A stretch of DNA of 64,000 bases. It comes from Tannockella sp964369175 (GTDB lineage Bacteria; Bacillota_I; Bacilli_A; Erysipelotrichales; Coprobacillaceae). The first letter of the stretch is position 1; every line of letters starts with the position of its first letter. Below the pieces are notes generated by a model, which did no database searches, was not told where the DNA came from, and was given only the letters and a program-made list of their open reading frames with translations. The position numbers and the translations under genes were made by a program. This document shows, in pieces, positions 7,694 through 16,931 of this stretch. The stretch spans positions 1 to 64,000 of the forward strand of contig CAYJEM010000004.1 of NCBI GenBank assembly GCA_964369175.1. Direction: 5' to 3'.

Positions 7694-8108
7694 CAAATGC
7701 CCCTATTTTTTCATATATATTATTATATGTTAAATCATTATTTATATTTTCCGGTAATAGTGTTTTTAGTTCATTGATTGTTGCCCACTTATAATCCTGA
7801 TGTTCATTAGATAGTACAACTATGGATTGATTTGATAAACACAAGTAAGTCAAAATCACTAATTGACGTGTTTTGCTCGTATTAAAGGTAGTTGCATACA
7901 ATAACTTTTCAACTTGTACGTCTAAATTTACTTCTTCTTGTATCTCTCTTTGCAGTGCCTCTTCTAAAGTTTCTCCAAAATCTAATTTACCTCCTACAAA
8001 TTCCCAAGTATTTGCTCCAAAGTCATCATATGGAGAACGTTTAACAATTAGTATTTTACCATCTTTTACAATTATTCCTTTTAATGCTACAACTATGTTA
8101 TTTTTCAT
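7686..8108 (-). CDS. Nudix hydrolase
   Basis: A 140-residue Nudix-fold pyrophosphohydrolase. The Nudix box is complete: GGKLDFGETLEEALQREIQEEV (about residues 38-60), with the REIQEE metal-binding helix. The N-terminal VALKGIIVKDGKILIVKR is typical of small MutT/ADP-ribose-type members that hydrolyse nucleoside diphosphate derivatives. The exact substrate cannot be inferred. A strong AAGGAGG site precedes the ATG, and its 3' end overlaps the methyltransferase gene. Confidence 0.88.
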   Translation of the reverse strand: MKNNIVVALKGIIVKDGKILIVKRSPYDDFGANTWEFVGGKLDFGETLEEALQREIQEEVNLDVQVEKLLYATTFNTSKTRQLVILTYLCLSNQSIVVLSNEHQDYKWATINELKTLLPENINNDLTYNNIYEKIGAFDE

Positions 8109-8246
8109 GTTTCTTACCTCCTTATTGCATTTATTATAACACTATTTATATTTATTGATAAGTTCTATTGAGTACTAAAAAAGATTTGTTATATATTTAT
8201 ATTATTGTTATAATTTGTTCAATGCGGTTAAAGGAGATTTAAGAAA

Positions 8247-9587
8247 ATGAAACAAGAATCATTAATTGAAGGTAATATTACCTCATCACTTATAAAATTT
8301 ACAATACCAATATTATTTGCACTACTACTACAAACTGCATATGGTATGGTAGACTTATTAATTGTTGGTAACTTTGGGAGTGTAGCAGATGTATCTGGTG
8401 TATCTACTGGAAGCCAATTAATTACCCTTGTCACTTCACTTTGTAGTGGTTTAGCAATGGGAACCACAATTGCTATTGGAAGGGTTGTAGGTAAAAAACA
8501 AACTCGTGAGATTCCAACAATAATCGGTAGTACTATGCTAATCTTTAGTATTTTAGCACTGTTTTTAATGGTATGTATTTTTCTTAATTTAGATACGATT
8601 ATTGGGCTATTAAATACACCAGTAGATGCTATTAGTAGAACAACTGAATATATTTTTGTTAGTACAATCGGAATACCATTAATATTTGGGTATAATATTT
8701 TAGGAAGTATATTTCGTGGCTTAGGAGATTCTAAAACACCTTTAGTAGCAGTTGGTATTGCTTGTGTGGTAAATATTGTCCTAGATTTATTATTTGTTGC
8801 TGGGTTTAACATGGGTGCTCTAGGAGCAGCTATTGCAACCATCACTTCACAAGGTTTAAGTGTAGTTATCTGTTCTATAATAATAAAGAGCCGTAATATT
8901 ATAAGTTTTAAGACAGAAAATAGTGCCTATTATACTAAAAATCATATTATCGATATCATTAAATTAGGTTTACCTATGGCAATGCAAAGCACCCTTGTAA
9001 GTGTTTCATTTCTAGCAATTACAGTTATTATAAATCAATTTGGTTTAATCTATTCAGCTGCTGTTGGCTTAGTTGAAAAACTATTTGGTATCATAATGCT
9101 TGTACCAATTTCATTTATGAGCTCACTATCTGTTTTTGTAGCTCAAAATAGTGCCGCCAATCAAGAACAACGTTCGAAAAAAGGTCTTTCAATTTCATTA
9201 CTTTATTCATTTATATTTTCAGCAATCATGTTCTACATTTCATTTTTCCATGGAGAAATACTTGTAAGGTTATTTAGTGGTGACATTGAAGTTGTCGAAG
9301 CTGCTACAATGTATTTAAAGGGTTATACACTTGATACATTAGTTGTTCCATTTGCATTTTGTCTATCAGGTTATTTTAGTGGATTAGGTAAAACATTCTT
9401 TGTAATGGCTCAAAGTTTATTTGGTGCCATTGTAATTCGTATACCAATTACTTATTTAGTTAGCTTAGCTACCCCAATTTCATTATTTAACATTGGTCTA
9501 GCAATGCCTATAGCAACAGTGGTACAAGTAATAATTTTAATTACTTATTATGTATACTACACAAAAAAAAGAAAAGGCTCTAGTTGA
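8247..9587 (+). CDS. MATE-family multidrug efflux transporter
   Basis: A 446-residue integral membrane protein with about 12 hydrophobic segments. The N-terminal IKFTIPILFALLLQTAYGMVDLLIVGNFGS is the standard MATE entry helix pair, and the internal repeat IIKLGLPMAMQSTLVSVSFLAITVIINQFG starts the second half. MATE proteins export cationic drugs or metabolites in exchange for H+ or Na+; the substrate is unknown. AAAGGAG precedes the ATG. A monocistronic gene with its own terminator, flanked by minus-strand genes. Confidence 0.9.
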   Translation: MKQESLIEGNITSSLIKFTIPILFALLLQTAYGMVDLLIVGNFGSVADVSGVSTGSQLITLVTSLCSGLAMGTTIAIGRVVGKKQTREIPTIIGSTMLIFSILALFLMVCIFLNLDTIIGLLNTPVDAISRTTEYIFVSTIGIPLIFGYNILGSIFRGLGDSKTPLVAVGIACVVNIVLDLLFVAGFNMGALGAAIATITSQGLSVVICSIIIKSRNIISFKTENSAYYTKNHIIDIIKLGLPMAMQSTLVSVSFLAITVIINQFGLIYSAAVGLVEKLFGIIMLVPISFMSSLSVFVAQNSAANQEQRSKKGLSISLLYSFIFSAIMFYISFFHGEILVRLFSGDIEVVEAATMYLKGYTLDTLVVPFAFCLSGYFSGLGKTFFVMAQSLFGAIVIRIPITYLVSLATPISLFNIGLAMPIATVVQVIILITYYVYYTKKRKGSS

Positions 9588-9594
9588 GCCTTTT
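9572..9594. terminator. Bidirectional terminator between the MATE gene and larC
   Basis: Hairpin AAAAGGCTC-TAGTT-GAGCCTTTTT overlaps the MATE stop and abuts the larC stop. It has A/T runs on both sides, so it can serve both convergent genes. Confidence 0.85.
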
Positions 9595-10769
9595 TAGTTT
9601 ACTTCTGCCTTTATTTGACTATATACAACATCAAATGATAAATTCAATTTGTCACAAATATTTTTAACATCTTGATATTCTGGATATCCATATATCTTAT
9701 TATTGTGCATACATTTTTTAATAGTACATTTACCATATGTGGTATCAACAACTTTGATTTCACGTTGCAAAATTGTACGCTCAACATTATATTTACGTAC
9801 TCCAATCGTTGTTAAATTAGAAAAAATAATATCTTCTACATCAACTATTTGAGTATCATTTGCTAGCACTGTTAGTTTTGTTGCTGGACGATTTTTTTTC
9901 ATATATATTGGCGTAAAGAAAGCATCTAACACACCTATAGAAAAAAGCTTTTCTAGTGTATACCCAAGCGCTTCACCACTAGCATCATCTATATTTGTTT
10001 CAATAACAGTTGCTTGATTTGATTGATTATCATTTTCAATAAGCATGGCACGCAAGATGTTTGCATGTTCAAAATCTTTTTTACCACTTCCAATTCCAAC
10101 CTTTAGTATTTTTATATTCTGAGGAAGTGAATCCATCGTTTTCAAAGCAGCTGCTATTGCAATACCTGTTGGTGTAATCATCTCACCTTGACTTTGTCCA
10201 ATGGTAATTGTCAGACCACTAGCACTAGCAATATTTACTACAGCTGGTACTGGTACCGGAATAATTCCATGTTGACATTTTGTAAACCCTTGCCCTTCAT
10301 ACAACGTTGAAACACACACATCATCAATTTGTAAATTATCAATACATATTGCCGTAGCAACAATATCGACAATCGAATCAATAGCCCCTACTTCATGAAA
10401 ATGGACTTGTTCTTTTGTCACTGCATGAGCCCTAGCTTCAGCAACTGCAACATAATCAAATATCTCTTTAGAAAGCTTTTTAGCATTATCACTAATCTGA
10501 CTATTATCAATAATGTCAACTACATCTTGCAAATGACGATGAAAGTGATGTTCTTCATTATGGTTTGTATTATCTAAAATAACATCAAAGTTACATGCAT
10601 CAATACCGCACTTTTTAGTACGCGATATTTCAACTTTATAACCATCAACTTGTAAACTTTTTAGTCCTTCTTGTAACACTTCTACATCTGCTCCTAAATC
10701 AATTAGTGCCGAAACACTCATATCCCCACTAATCCCACTAAAGCATTCTAAATATAATGTTTTTTTCAT
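9594..10769 (-). CDS. larC: LarC-like nickel-pincer cofactor nickel insertase
   Basis: A 391-residue protein of the LarC family, which inserts nickel into the pyridinium bisthiocarboxylate mononucleotide cofactor of lactate racemase and related enzymes. Matches include LYLECFSGISGDMSVSALIDLG at the N-terminus, a His-rich loop NHNEEHHFHRHLQD (about 70-83), VHFHEVGAIDSIVDIVA (about 120) and TNIDDASGEALGYTLEKLF with KKNRPATKLTVL in the C-terminal half. In lactobacilli LarC is made by frameshifting between two frames; here it is one uninterrupted frame. No larA, larB or larE is in the window, so the client enzyme is unknown. Confidence 0.87.
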   Translation of the reverse strand: MKKTLYLECFSGISGDMSVSALIDLGADVEVLQEGLKSLQVDGYKVEISRTKKCGIDACNFDVILDNTNHNEEHHFHRHLQDVVDIIDNSQISDNAKKLSKEIFDYVAVAEARAHAVTKEQVHFHEVGAIDSIVDIVATAICIDNLQIDDVCVSTLYEGQGFTKCQHGIIPVPVPAVVNIASASGLTITIGQSQGEMITPTGIAIAAALKTMDSLPQNIKILKVGIGSGKKDFEHANILRAMLIENDNQSNQATVIETNIDDASGEALGYTLEKLFSIGVLDAFFTPIYMKKNRPATKLTVLANDTQIVDVEDIIFSNLTTIGVRKYNVERTILQREIKVVDTTYGKCTIKKCMHNNKIYGYPEYQDVKNICDKLNLSFDVVYSQIKAEVN

Positions 10770-10840
10770 TGTATAACCCTCGCTTATATTATAAATAGTA
10801 TATCAGTACAATCCTGCTTATTCAAATCATTGAACTTAAA

Positions 10841-10864
10841 ATGGATGTGATTACTCACATCCAT
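10841..10864 (-). terminator. Terminator overlapping the end of the DsbA-like gene
   Basis: Arms ATGGATGTGA and TCACATCCAT with a 4-base loop include the last codons and stop of the 10851-11480 gene. TTTTAAG follows on the minus strand. Confidence 0.7.
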
Positions 10865-11480
10865 CTATACCACAAGTCATTGCATGCATTGTATCTTGAT
10901 AATTTTCTAACAATAATTCTTCTAACTGTTCTATGTTTTTGTATCCACTATATTTTTTGTCATTTATTTCAATACACGGAATACCATTAATTCCTAAACT
11001 CTTTTTATTTTCAAATAGTAAATCTAGATATTTCTTATTTTCATTACAATTCAACGCTTTATTTAAACCTTCTTTACACAGACCTAATGATTCAATTATG
11101 TCTTGAATAACTGCTTTATCTCCTACATCTTTTTCTAAAATATAAAAGGCATGGTATATTGCATGATTATACTTGGCTTGCATATTATTTTCCTTAGCAT
11201 ACAAAAAACCTAAAAATGTATCCGTAGTATACGGGTGTGGACTTATCCATGGTAATTTCATTTCAATACCTAAAGCATCAGCTTCTGGCTTCAACACTTC
11301 TTTAAATCGTATGCATTTTGCTTCATCATTCATCGGATCTACTTTAGGAGTTGGAAATCTACGAAGCTCATATGGGATATATTCTACTTCAATATCCAAT
11401 TTCTCTTGCAACCTTGTTAATGCTTCTTTTTGTATATAACAAAATGGACATACATAATCAAAATATACTTTAATATTCAT
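10851..11480 (-). CDS. DsbA-family (FrnE-like) thioredoxin-fold oxidoreductase
   Basis: A 209-residue cytoplasmic protein (no signal peptide) with the active-site motif CPFC in VYFDYVCPFCYIQKEAL (residues 5-21). The long helical insert and the NGIPCIEINDKKYSG cis-proline segment near residue 175 fit the DsbA/FrnE/2-hydroxychromene isomerase fold. The C-terminus ends HAMTCGIDGCE, adding two cysteines that may act as an extra redox or metal site. Likely a thiol-disulfide oxidoreductase; the partner is unknown. GAGGATGTT precedes the ATG. Confidence 0.83.
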   Translation of the reverse strand: MNIKVYFDYVCPFCYIQKEALTRLQEKLDIEVEYIPYELRRFPTPKVDPMNDEAKCIRFKEVLKPEADALGIEMKLPWISPHPYTTDTFLGFLYAKENNMQAKYNHAIYHAFYILEKDVGDKAVIQDIIESLGLCKEGLNKALNCNENKKYLDLLFENKKSLGINGIPCIEINDKKYSGYKNIEQLEELLLENYQDTMHAMTCGIDGCE

Positions 11481-11534
11481 AACATCCTCACTTTCAACTA
11501 CTGATTATACAATATTTTCTTTTAAAGCGGTATC

Positions 11535-12242
11535 CTATTTTTGCATGAAAGTTTGTAACTTTTTAGTATGGGGATTATCAAGAATATGTATTGGGCCATG
11601 TTCGATGATTTTACCTTTATCCATATAAAGCACATAATCTGCAAATCCCCTTAAAAACTCTATTTCATGCGTAATAAATATAAAATCAATTCCTGTGTCA
11701 CGTAATTGTTGAACTGACTTTAATACCTCATTACTTAACAATGGATCTAATGCAGCAGTTGGTTCATCTAGAAAAAGTAACGATGCATTGCTAGACAACG
11801 CTCTTGCAATCGAAGCTCTTTGTGCTTGTCCACCAGATATTTGACGAGGTAATTTATTTTCTATATCTTTTATTTTTAATGTATGTAGTACTTCATCAAT
11901 TATTTTATTTGCATCCTGCTTACTTATTTTTTTTATCTTTTCAAGTAATAATGACAAATTTTGACGAACTGTTAAATGAGGAAACAAATTATGTTTTTGA
12001 AATACGTACCCAATTTTATTTTGTAACTCAATTTTATTTGTTGTTGGCGACAGTCCATCAATCATAATTTCTCCATTATCAACATCTTCAATACCTGCAA
12101 GTTGACGTAGTAATGTTGATTTACCACAACCAGACTCACCAATAATACCAATTGCATGAATATTTGAAACAGATAAATCAATTTGGTCTAGTACTACTTG
12201 TTGATTATATTTTTTTGTAATCTGATGTATTTCGATATTCAT
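11535..12242 (-). CDS. Polar amino acid ABC importer, ATP-binding protein
   Basis: A 235-residue ABC ATPase. Walker A is GIIGESGCGKSTLL (about 34-47), the Q-loop is VFQKHNLFPHLTV, the signature is ISGGQAQRASIARAL and Walker B is LLFLDEPTAALDP, followed by the switch His in FITHEIEFL. The length and KHNLFPHLTV match the GlnQ/HisP type that energises amino acid uptake. The ATG shares its A with the TAA of the permease gene (TAATG); an upstream in-frame extension would lie wholly inside that gene. Last gene of the binding protein-permease-ATPase operon. Confidence 0.92.
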   Translation of the reverse strand: MNIEIHQITKKYNQQVVLDQIDLSVSNIHAIGIIGESGCGKSTLLRQLAGIEDVDNGEIMIDGLSPTTNKIELQNKIGYVFQKHNLFPHLTVRQNLSLLLEKIKKISKQDANKIIDEVLHTLKIKDIENKLPRQISGGQAQRASIARALSSNASLLFLDEPTAALDPLLSNEVLKSVQQLRDTGIDFIFITHEIEFLRGFADYVLYMDKGKIIEHGPIHILDNPHTKKLQTFMQK

Positions 12243-12982
12243 TAAGCAACCTTCTTTCCAATGATTTTTGCTAGCAACGAAAGTGGAATTGTAACAATTA
12301 AGTACATTAACCACATAACATAATATCCTTCAATAAAGGCAAAGTTACCAGCTGCAATTGTAGTTACTATATAGGTGATTTCACTAATTGCAATTACATT
12401 TAATAATGAAGAACTTTTTATAACACTTGATAGATTATTGATTAATGATGGTATAAAAGGTCGGATCATTTGCGGAATAATTACATATAGATACTTTTGG
12501 TACCATTTAAAATGATATAGATCCATTACAATATATTGATCTTCGTCAATAACTGCCGCTACTGATTCATAAGCATTTGCAATATATGGTGCATTATATA
12601 GAATTAATGCAATCGTTCCTAATACTAGTTTATTATCATAATCCATAATACCACCAACAACATACATCATTAAAAAGATCATTACTAATAATGGTGTTCC
12701 CATAATTATTTCATTAAAAACATTAGATAATGCTTGCATTAAAATTATTTTTGAACGCATCATTATAAACAATACAAATCCAATGAGCATTGCACCAATT
12801 AATGAAATAAAACTAATCATAATCGTATTAAAAAATGCTTGTGATAACAAATTTGATTTTTCTAAAATTAACCCATATTTGGGATCAGGAATTGTAAAAA
12901 AGATAGCTCCACTAATCAACAGTATAAATACTAATGAAACGAGTAAATAAGTAATTGACTCTTTCTTCTTATATTTCATCAT
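12242..12982 (-). CDS. Polar amino acid ABC importer, permease
   Basis: A 246-residue membrane protein of the HisM/GlnP type. After a first transmembrane helix, AFFNTIMISFISLIGAMLIGFVLFIMMRS is the conserved start of this permease fold. The ATPase-coupling EAA region reads AAVIDEDQYIVMDLYHFKWYQKYLYVIIPQMIRP in place of the usual EAAxALGxxxxQxFxxIxLPQ. About five to six helices. It starts two bases after the binding protein gene and overlaps the ATPase gene by one base, so it would be the single, homodimeric permease of the system. Confidence 0.9.
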   Translation of the reverse strand: MMKYKKKESITYLLVSLVFILLISGAIFFTIPDPKYGLILEKSNLLSQAFFNTIMISFISLIGAMLIGFVLFIMMRSKIILMQALSNVFNEIIMGTPLLVMIFLMMYVVGGIMDYDNKLVLGTIALILYNAPYIANAYESVAAVIDEDQYIVMDLYHFKWYQKYLYVIIPQMIRPFIPSLINNLSSVIKSSSLLNVIAISEITYIVTTIAAGNFAFIEGYYVMWLMYLIVTIPLSLLAKIIGKKVA

Positions 12983-12984
12983 TA

Positions 12985-13815
12985 TTATTCAGGTGGATAG
13001 ATTATATAATCTAATCCTAATTCACTATTTTTTAAAAAGTCCCCAATAATTTGATCATACTCAGGACGAATTTGGTCGTACAATCCATCTTCAGCATATA
13101 ATCCATCAATAAATTCATCTGCTTTTGTCAGCATATCTTTATCACCTTTTTTTACTACAAAACTAGATTTTGATACATCGCCTATTCCATAAACAATTGT
13201 TGTATCAGGATTAGCTGCATGAAAACCATGTACCTCATTTGAGGCTACTAATGCTGTTGAACTACCATTTGCAACCTCTAAAATACCAGTCCCTATTTCT
13301 GTTACTTCAGTAACATTTGCACCGTAGCTCTTTGGTACAACTACACCAAACGTTCCAGTTAATCCAACAAGATTTTGATTTGACAAGGAAAAGAAATCTT
13401 TGGCAAGCATATCATTAGTAATATTATTATCTAATGCGTATTGCTTATTTACTAAAGCTAATGATTGGCTATATCGATATGGTTTTGAAAAATCAACCTT
13501 TTGTGCCCTTTCATCTGTATATGACATATCAGCAATAAGTATATCGACATCGCCAGTTTCTAAAGCCGGAATTAATAATCCAAAATCAGTATTTACTATT
13601 TCAACTTCCATTCCTAAATACTCTCCAAACTTCTCTGCAAGTAATGGTTCAAAACCAGCTGGATTACCATCATCGCCAATGTAAGAAAATGGCGGGAATT
13701 GTAAATCCATACCTACTCGTAACACTTCTTTTTCTTTGTTACTTGATGTTGAACTACAACCAACTGTAAATATTGCTAAAAAAACAACAACTAAAAATTT
13801 TGTAAATTTGTTCAT
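12985..13815 (-). CDS. Amino acid ABC importer, solute-binding lipoprotein
   Basis: A 276-residue extracellular binding protein. The signal peptide ends in lipobox FTVGCSS, so it should be anchored by Cys20. The mature part has LRVGMDLQFPPFSYIGDDGNPAGFEPLLAEKFGEYLGM, the typical start of family 3 (polar amino acid) binding proteins, and ALETGDVDILIADMSYTDERAQKVDFSKPYR, which lines the ligand site. The usual PPF-x5-G-x-x-x-G-FdvdL pattern is present, but the exact amino acid cannot be read. First gene of the operon, with a strong AGGAGG site and a promoter/inverted-repeat region upstream. Confidence 0.92.
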   Translation of the reverse strand: MNKFTKFLVVVFLAIFTVGCSSTSSNKEKEVLRVGMDLQFPPFSYIGDDGNPAGFEPLLAEKFGEYLGMEVEIVNTDFGLLIPALETGDVDILIADMSYTDERAQKVDFSKPYRYSQSLALVNKQYALDNNITNDMLAKDFFSLSNQNLVGLTGTFGVVVPKSYGANVTEVTEIGTGILEVANGSSTALVASNEVHGFHAANPDTTIVYGIGDVSKSSFVVKKGDKDMLTKADEFIDGLYAEDGLYDQIRPEYDQIIGDFLKNSELGLDYIIYPPE

Positions 13816-13839
13816 TGTATCTCCTCCTATTTATTATTT

Positions 13840-13903
13840 AAGTGTATATCCATTAGATAGACACTTATACAATAATAGTATCTGATTTTTAATTACTTGT
13901 AAA
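13840..13903 (-). promoter_or_regulatory. Putative promoter and leader inverted repeat of the amino acid importer operon
   Basis: On the minus strand TTTACA (13898-13903) and TACTAT (13875-13880) have 17-base spacing. Just downstream lies an inverted repeat with 11-base arms (AAGTGTATATC at 13840-13850, GATAGACACTT at 13856-13866, one mismatch, 5-base loop). It would lie near the 5' end of the transcript, before the ribosome binding site, as an operator or RNA hairpin. Confidence 0.5.
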
Positions 13904-14042
13904 TTTTGATGCATATATTTTAGTGTTTTTGTATGAAATAGATTGTATATAATTATTTAGTTTCATATTTGAAATCATATTGAATTATTAATACACTGTG
14001 ATATACTTTTAATATTGAAACTATTGAAATGAGGTAAATACA

Positions 14043-14456
14043 ATGAAAGATGCATATTTTCGATTCATGAGTGCTATTGATATTGATTGTTATCAGTCAA
14101 TTCAAAATAGTACTATAGGTAGTAATCTATCTTACACTGATGTATTGCAATTATTTATTATTAATCATAAACAACAGATGACAATTAGTGAACTTGCAAA
14201 TCGTTTAAAGCTATCAAGACCAGCTACTACCCAAAAGGTAAATGAGTTAGTAAATAAAGGACTTGTAATAAAGAAGCAATCATTAAAAGATAAAAGAGTT
14301 ACATACTTATCTTTATCAAAAGATCTAATTCAACAAAGTAAAGATACAAAGGCAAGTACTTTAATGGATAAAGTTGATGCACAATTTTCAAAAGAAACAA
14401 AAGAAGAATTTGCTAGAGTATTAAACTTTATGACCGATTGCTTAATGGAGAAATAA
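14043..14456 (+). CDS. MarR-family transcriptional regulator
   Basis: A 137-residue winged-helix regulator. The core reads MTISELANRLKLSRPATTQKVNELVNKGLVIKKQSLKDKRVTYLSLS, with a recognition helix and a wing containing the D-x-R motif (KDKR) typical of MarR. It directly abuts the UvrA-like gene (stop TAA then ATG), and that gene's GGAG site is inside the MarR coding end. It therefore probably represses its own operon. The inverted sequence TTTCATATTTGAAA at 13961-13974 is a weak operator candidate. Confidence 0.88.
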   Translation: MKDAYFRFMSAIDIDCYQSIQNSTIGSNLSYTDVLQLFIINHKQQMTISELANRLKLSRPATTQKVNELVNKGLVIKKQSLKDKRVTYLSLSKDLIQQSKDTKASTLMDKVDAQFSKETKEEFARVLNFMTDCLMEK

Positions 14457-16919
14457 ATGGAAAGTAAATATATACAAATAATTGGTGCTAGAGAAAATAA
14501 TTTAAAAAATGTTTCAATAAACATTCCTAAGTATAAACTAATTGCGATAACCGGCATGTCTGGTAGTGGTAAAAGTAGTTTTGCAATAGATATTCTACAA
14601 AAAGAGTGTCAAAGACAATATTTAGAATCAATGTCTATGATAAGTGATGGCTTAAATAAACCAAGGGTAGATAAAATCATTGGACTGAGTCCGTCAATTT
14701 CCATAGGTCAAAGGGTTCTATCAAATAATCCTCGATCTACTGTTGGAACTTATAGTGAAATTTTAACATATCTACGTATTTTATATGCCAAACTTGCTAC
14801 TAGAACGTGTCCTACTTGTGGTCATTTAATACCACCTACTTTTGAAATAACAGAAGAAATAGACTTTCATGAACAACAGTGTCCAAGTTGTAATACAAAA
14901 TTACAACCACTTAAAATGTCTTCATTTTCATTTAATAAAGTAGATGGAGCATGCAAAACTTGTCTGGGATTAGGCGAGGTTACATCTGTTGATTATTCAT
15001 TATTAATTAATGAAGATAAAACAATTAGTGAAGGTGGATTTTATTTATGGAATAGTGAGCTATTTGGAGAGCATTATGCAAAGTGTTTGGAAAAGTGTGC
15101 TAGTCACTACGGTTTTGATTTTGATGTAAGTAAAAAAATTGGTGATTTTAATAAGCTTGAAAAGATGGTTTTTTATTATGGTGTAGATAATCAAGACTTT
15201 ATTAATATGTTTCCATCAGTAAAAAAACCAAAAAGAGTAGTTGATGGATACTTTGAAGGTGTTAAAACCTATATAGATAAAAAAATAAAAGAATCAACAA
15301 CAAAAAAATTAAACAACCCTACCATAAACCGTGCACTACGTAAACAAGTATGCCCCACTTGCAGAGGTGATAAGTTAGGATTCGATGGACTACATGCAAC
15401 AATCAATGAAAAAACAATATGTGAAATTAGTAAGTATTCTATACTAGAATTACAAGTATTTATGAAAAAACTAATTGATACATTAAGTATAGTAGAAACT
15501 AAAATAGTTGAAACAATAGTGTATGATATTGAAAAACGTATTAAAAATATTATAAAAATAAATCTTGGATATTTATCAATTGATCGTCCTATTTCAACTT
15601 TATCTGGTGGTGAAAATCAAAGGTTACGTTTAACAAACATACTTGATAGTGGTCTAACCGGTGTCCTGTATATTCTCGATGAGCCAACAACAGGTTTACA
15701 TCCAGAGGATACTAGCACGCTATTAAGTGCTGTTAAAAAGCTTCGTGATTTAGGAAATACAGTTATCGTTATTGAGCATGATATGGATTTTGTACGTGAA
15801 TGTGACTATGTAATTGATTTTGGTATTGGTGCTGGAGTTCATGGTGGTAACATTATTAGCTATGGTAGTGTAGCAGACGTATCTAAAAACAAGTATTCTG
15901 TAACTGCACCATTTTTAATTCCAAATAAGCATCCAATCTCTTCATCAACATTAAATATTGATAATTATTTAACTATAAAAGATGTCAATGTTCATAACTT
16001 GAAATCTGTGAGTTGTAAGGTACCATTAGGTAAACTAGTTTCTTTTGTTGGGCTTTCTGGAAGCGGGAAATCAAGTTTCGTAATAAATGGAATATATGAT
16101 CGTATAAAAAATGATACTAATGCTTCTACAAGCATTGATGGGCTAGAGCATATTAGCCAAGTAATTAAAATAGACCAACTACCAATTGGTAAGCAAAGCC
16201 GTAGTAATGTTGCAACTTATAGTGAAGTATATACATTAATCCGTGAACTATATGCTTCTCTTCCAAATGCCAAAAAAAATAAACTTAAAGCTTCAAATTT
16301 CTCTTTCAATGTTAAAGGTAGTCGCTGTCCAAAATGTGAAGGACTCGGTGTTATTCCTCTAGACATGCAGTTTCTAGAAGATGTAGAAGTTATATGTCCG
16401 GTGTGTAATGGTCAACGATTTAAAAAAGAAGTCTTATCAGTAACATACAAAGATAAAAGTATATCTGATATCTTAGATGCAACGATTATTGAAAATATCG
16501 AAACATTTAAAGATCAAAAAGGCATAATTAAAATATTAAATACTCTAGACGAAGTTGGTCTTGGATACCTTAAACTTGGACAATCAACAACAACTATGTC
16601 AGGTGGTGAATGTCAAAGACTAAAACTATCTAAAGAATTATCAAAAGGTGTTGACGGACACATACTATACATACTTGATGAACCAACAACAGGTTTACAT
16701 CCAAAAGATAATATCAAGTTAATTCAATTATTAAAAAAATTAGTATCGAAAAACAATTCTGTATTCGTTATTGAGCATTGTACCCAATTAATTGTAGCTA
16801 GTGATTACATTATAGAACTAGGCCCTGGAGCTGGTAATCTTGGTGGGAATATTATTGCAAAGGGAACACCATATGATATAATAAATAACAAAAATAGTAT
16901 TATTCGTAGATACTTATAA
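14457..16919 (+). CDS. UvrA-like ABC ATPase (UvrA paralogue, probable drug resistance)
   Basis: An 820-residue tandem ABC ATPase of the UvrA family, shorter than canonical UvrA (about 930-960). The first half has Walker A GMSGSGKSS (33-41), CxxC pairs CPTCGH and CPSC, CKTCLGLG and CPTCRGDK, signature LSGGENQRL (about 381) and Walker B YILDEPTTGLHP. The second half has Walker A GLSGSGKSS (about 530), a zinc module with CPKCEGLG and CPVCNGQR, signature MSGGECQRL (about 715) and a second LDEPTTGLHP. Related short UvrA proteins such as DrrC protect against DNA-binding drugs. Coupling to a MarR gene supports a resistance role here, which remains inference. A role in nucleotide excision repair is less likely without uvrB or uvrC nearby. 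Confidence 0.88.
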   Translation: MESKYIQIIGARENNLKNVSINIPKYKLIAITGMSGSGKSSFAIDILQKECQRQYLESMSMISDGLNKPRVDKIIGLSPSISIGQRVLSNNPRSTVGTYSEILTYLRILYAKLATRTCPTCGHLIPPTFEITEEIDFHEQQCPSCNTKLQPLKMSSFSFNKVDGACKTCLGLGEVTSVDYSLLINEDKTISEGGFYLWNSELFGEHYAKCLEKCASHYGFDFDVSKKIGDFNKLEKMVFYYGVDNQDFINMFPSVKKPKRVVDGYFEGVKTYIDKKIKESTTKKLNNPTINRALRKQVCPTCRGDKLGFDGLHATINEKTICEISKYSILELQVFMKKLIDTLSIVETKIVETIVYDIEKRIKNIIKINLGYLSIDRPISTLSGGENQRLRLTNILDSGLTGVLYILDEPTTGLHPEDTSTLLSAVKKLRDLGNTVIVIEHDMDFVRECDYVIDFGIGAGVHGGNIISYGSVADVSKNKYSVTAPFLIPNKHPISSSTLNIDNYLTIKDVNVHNLKSVSCKVPLGKLVSFVGLSGSGKSSFVINGIYDRIKNDTNASTSIDGLEHISQVIKIDQLPIGKQSRSNVATYSEVYTLIRELYASLPNAKKNKLKASNFSFNVKGSRCPKCEGLGVIPLDMQFLEDVEVICPVCNGQRFKKEVLSVTYKDKSISDILDATIIENIETFKDQKGIIKILNTLDEVGLGYLKLGQSTTTMSGGECQRLKLSKELSKGVDGHILYILDEPTTGLHPKDNIKLIQLLKKLVSKNNSVFVIEHCTQLIVASDYIIELGPGAGNLGGNIIAKGTPYDIINNKNSIIRRYL

Positions 16920-16931
16920 AGGAGAAGAAAA

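Noticed and set aside
8228..8845. Long minus-strand open frame of 205 codons over the MATE gene
   Set aside because: It overlaps the opposite strand of a clear MATE transporter with typical membrane motifs; the antisense translation is Ile/Pro/Ser/Thr-rich with no recognisable motif.
14457..16919. Canonical repair UvrA
   Set aside because: Too short for repair UvrA and paired with a MarR gene; no uvrB or uvrC nearby.
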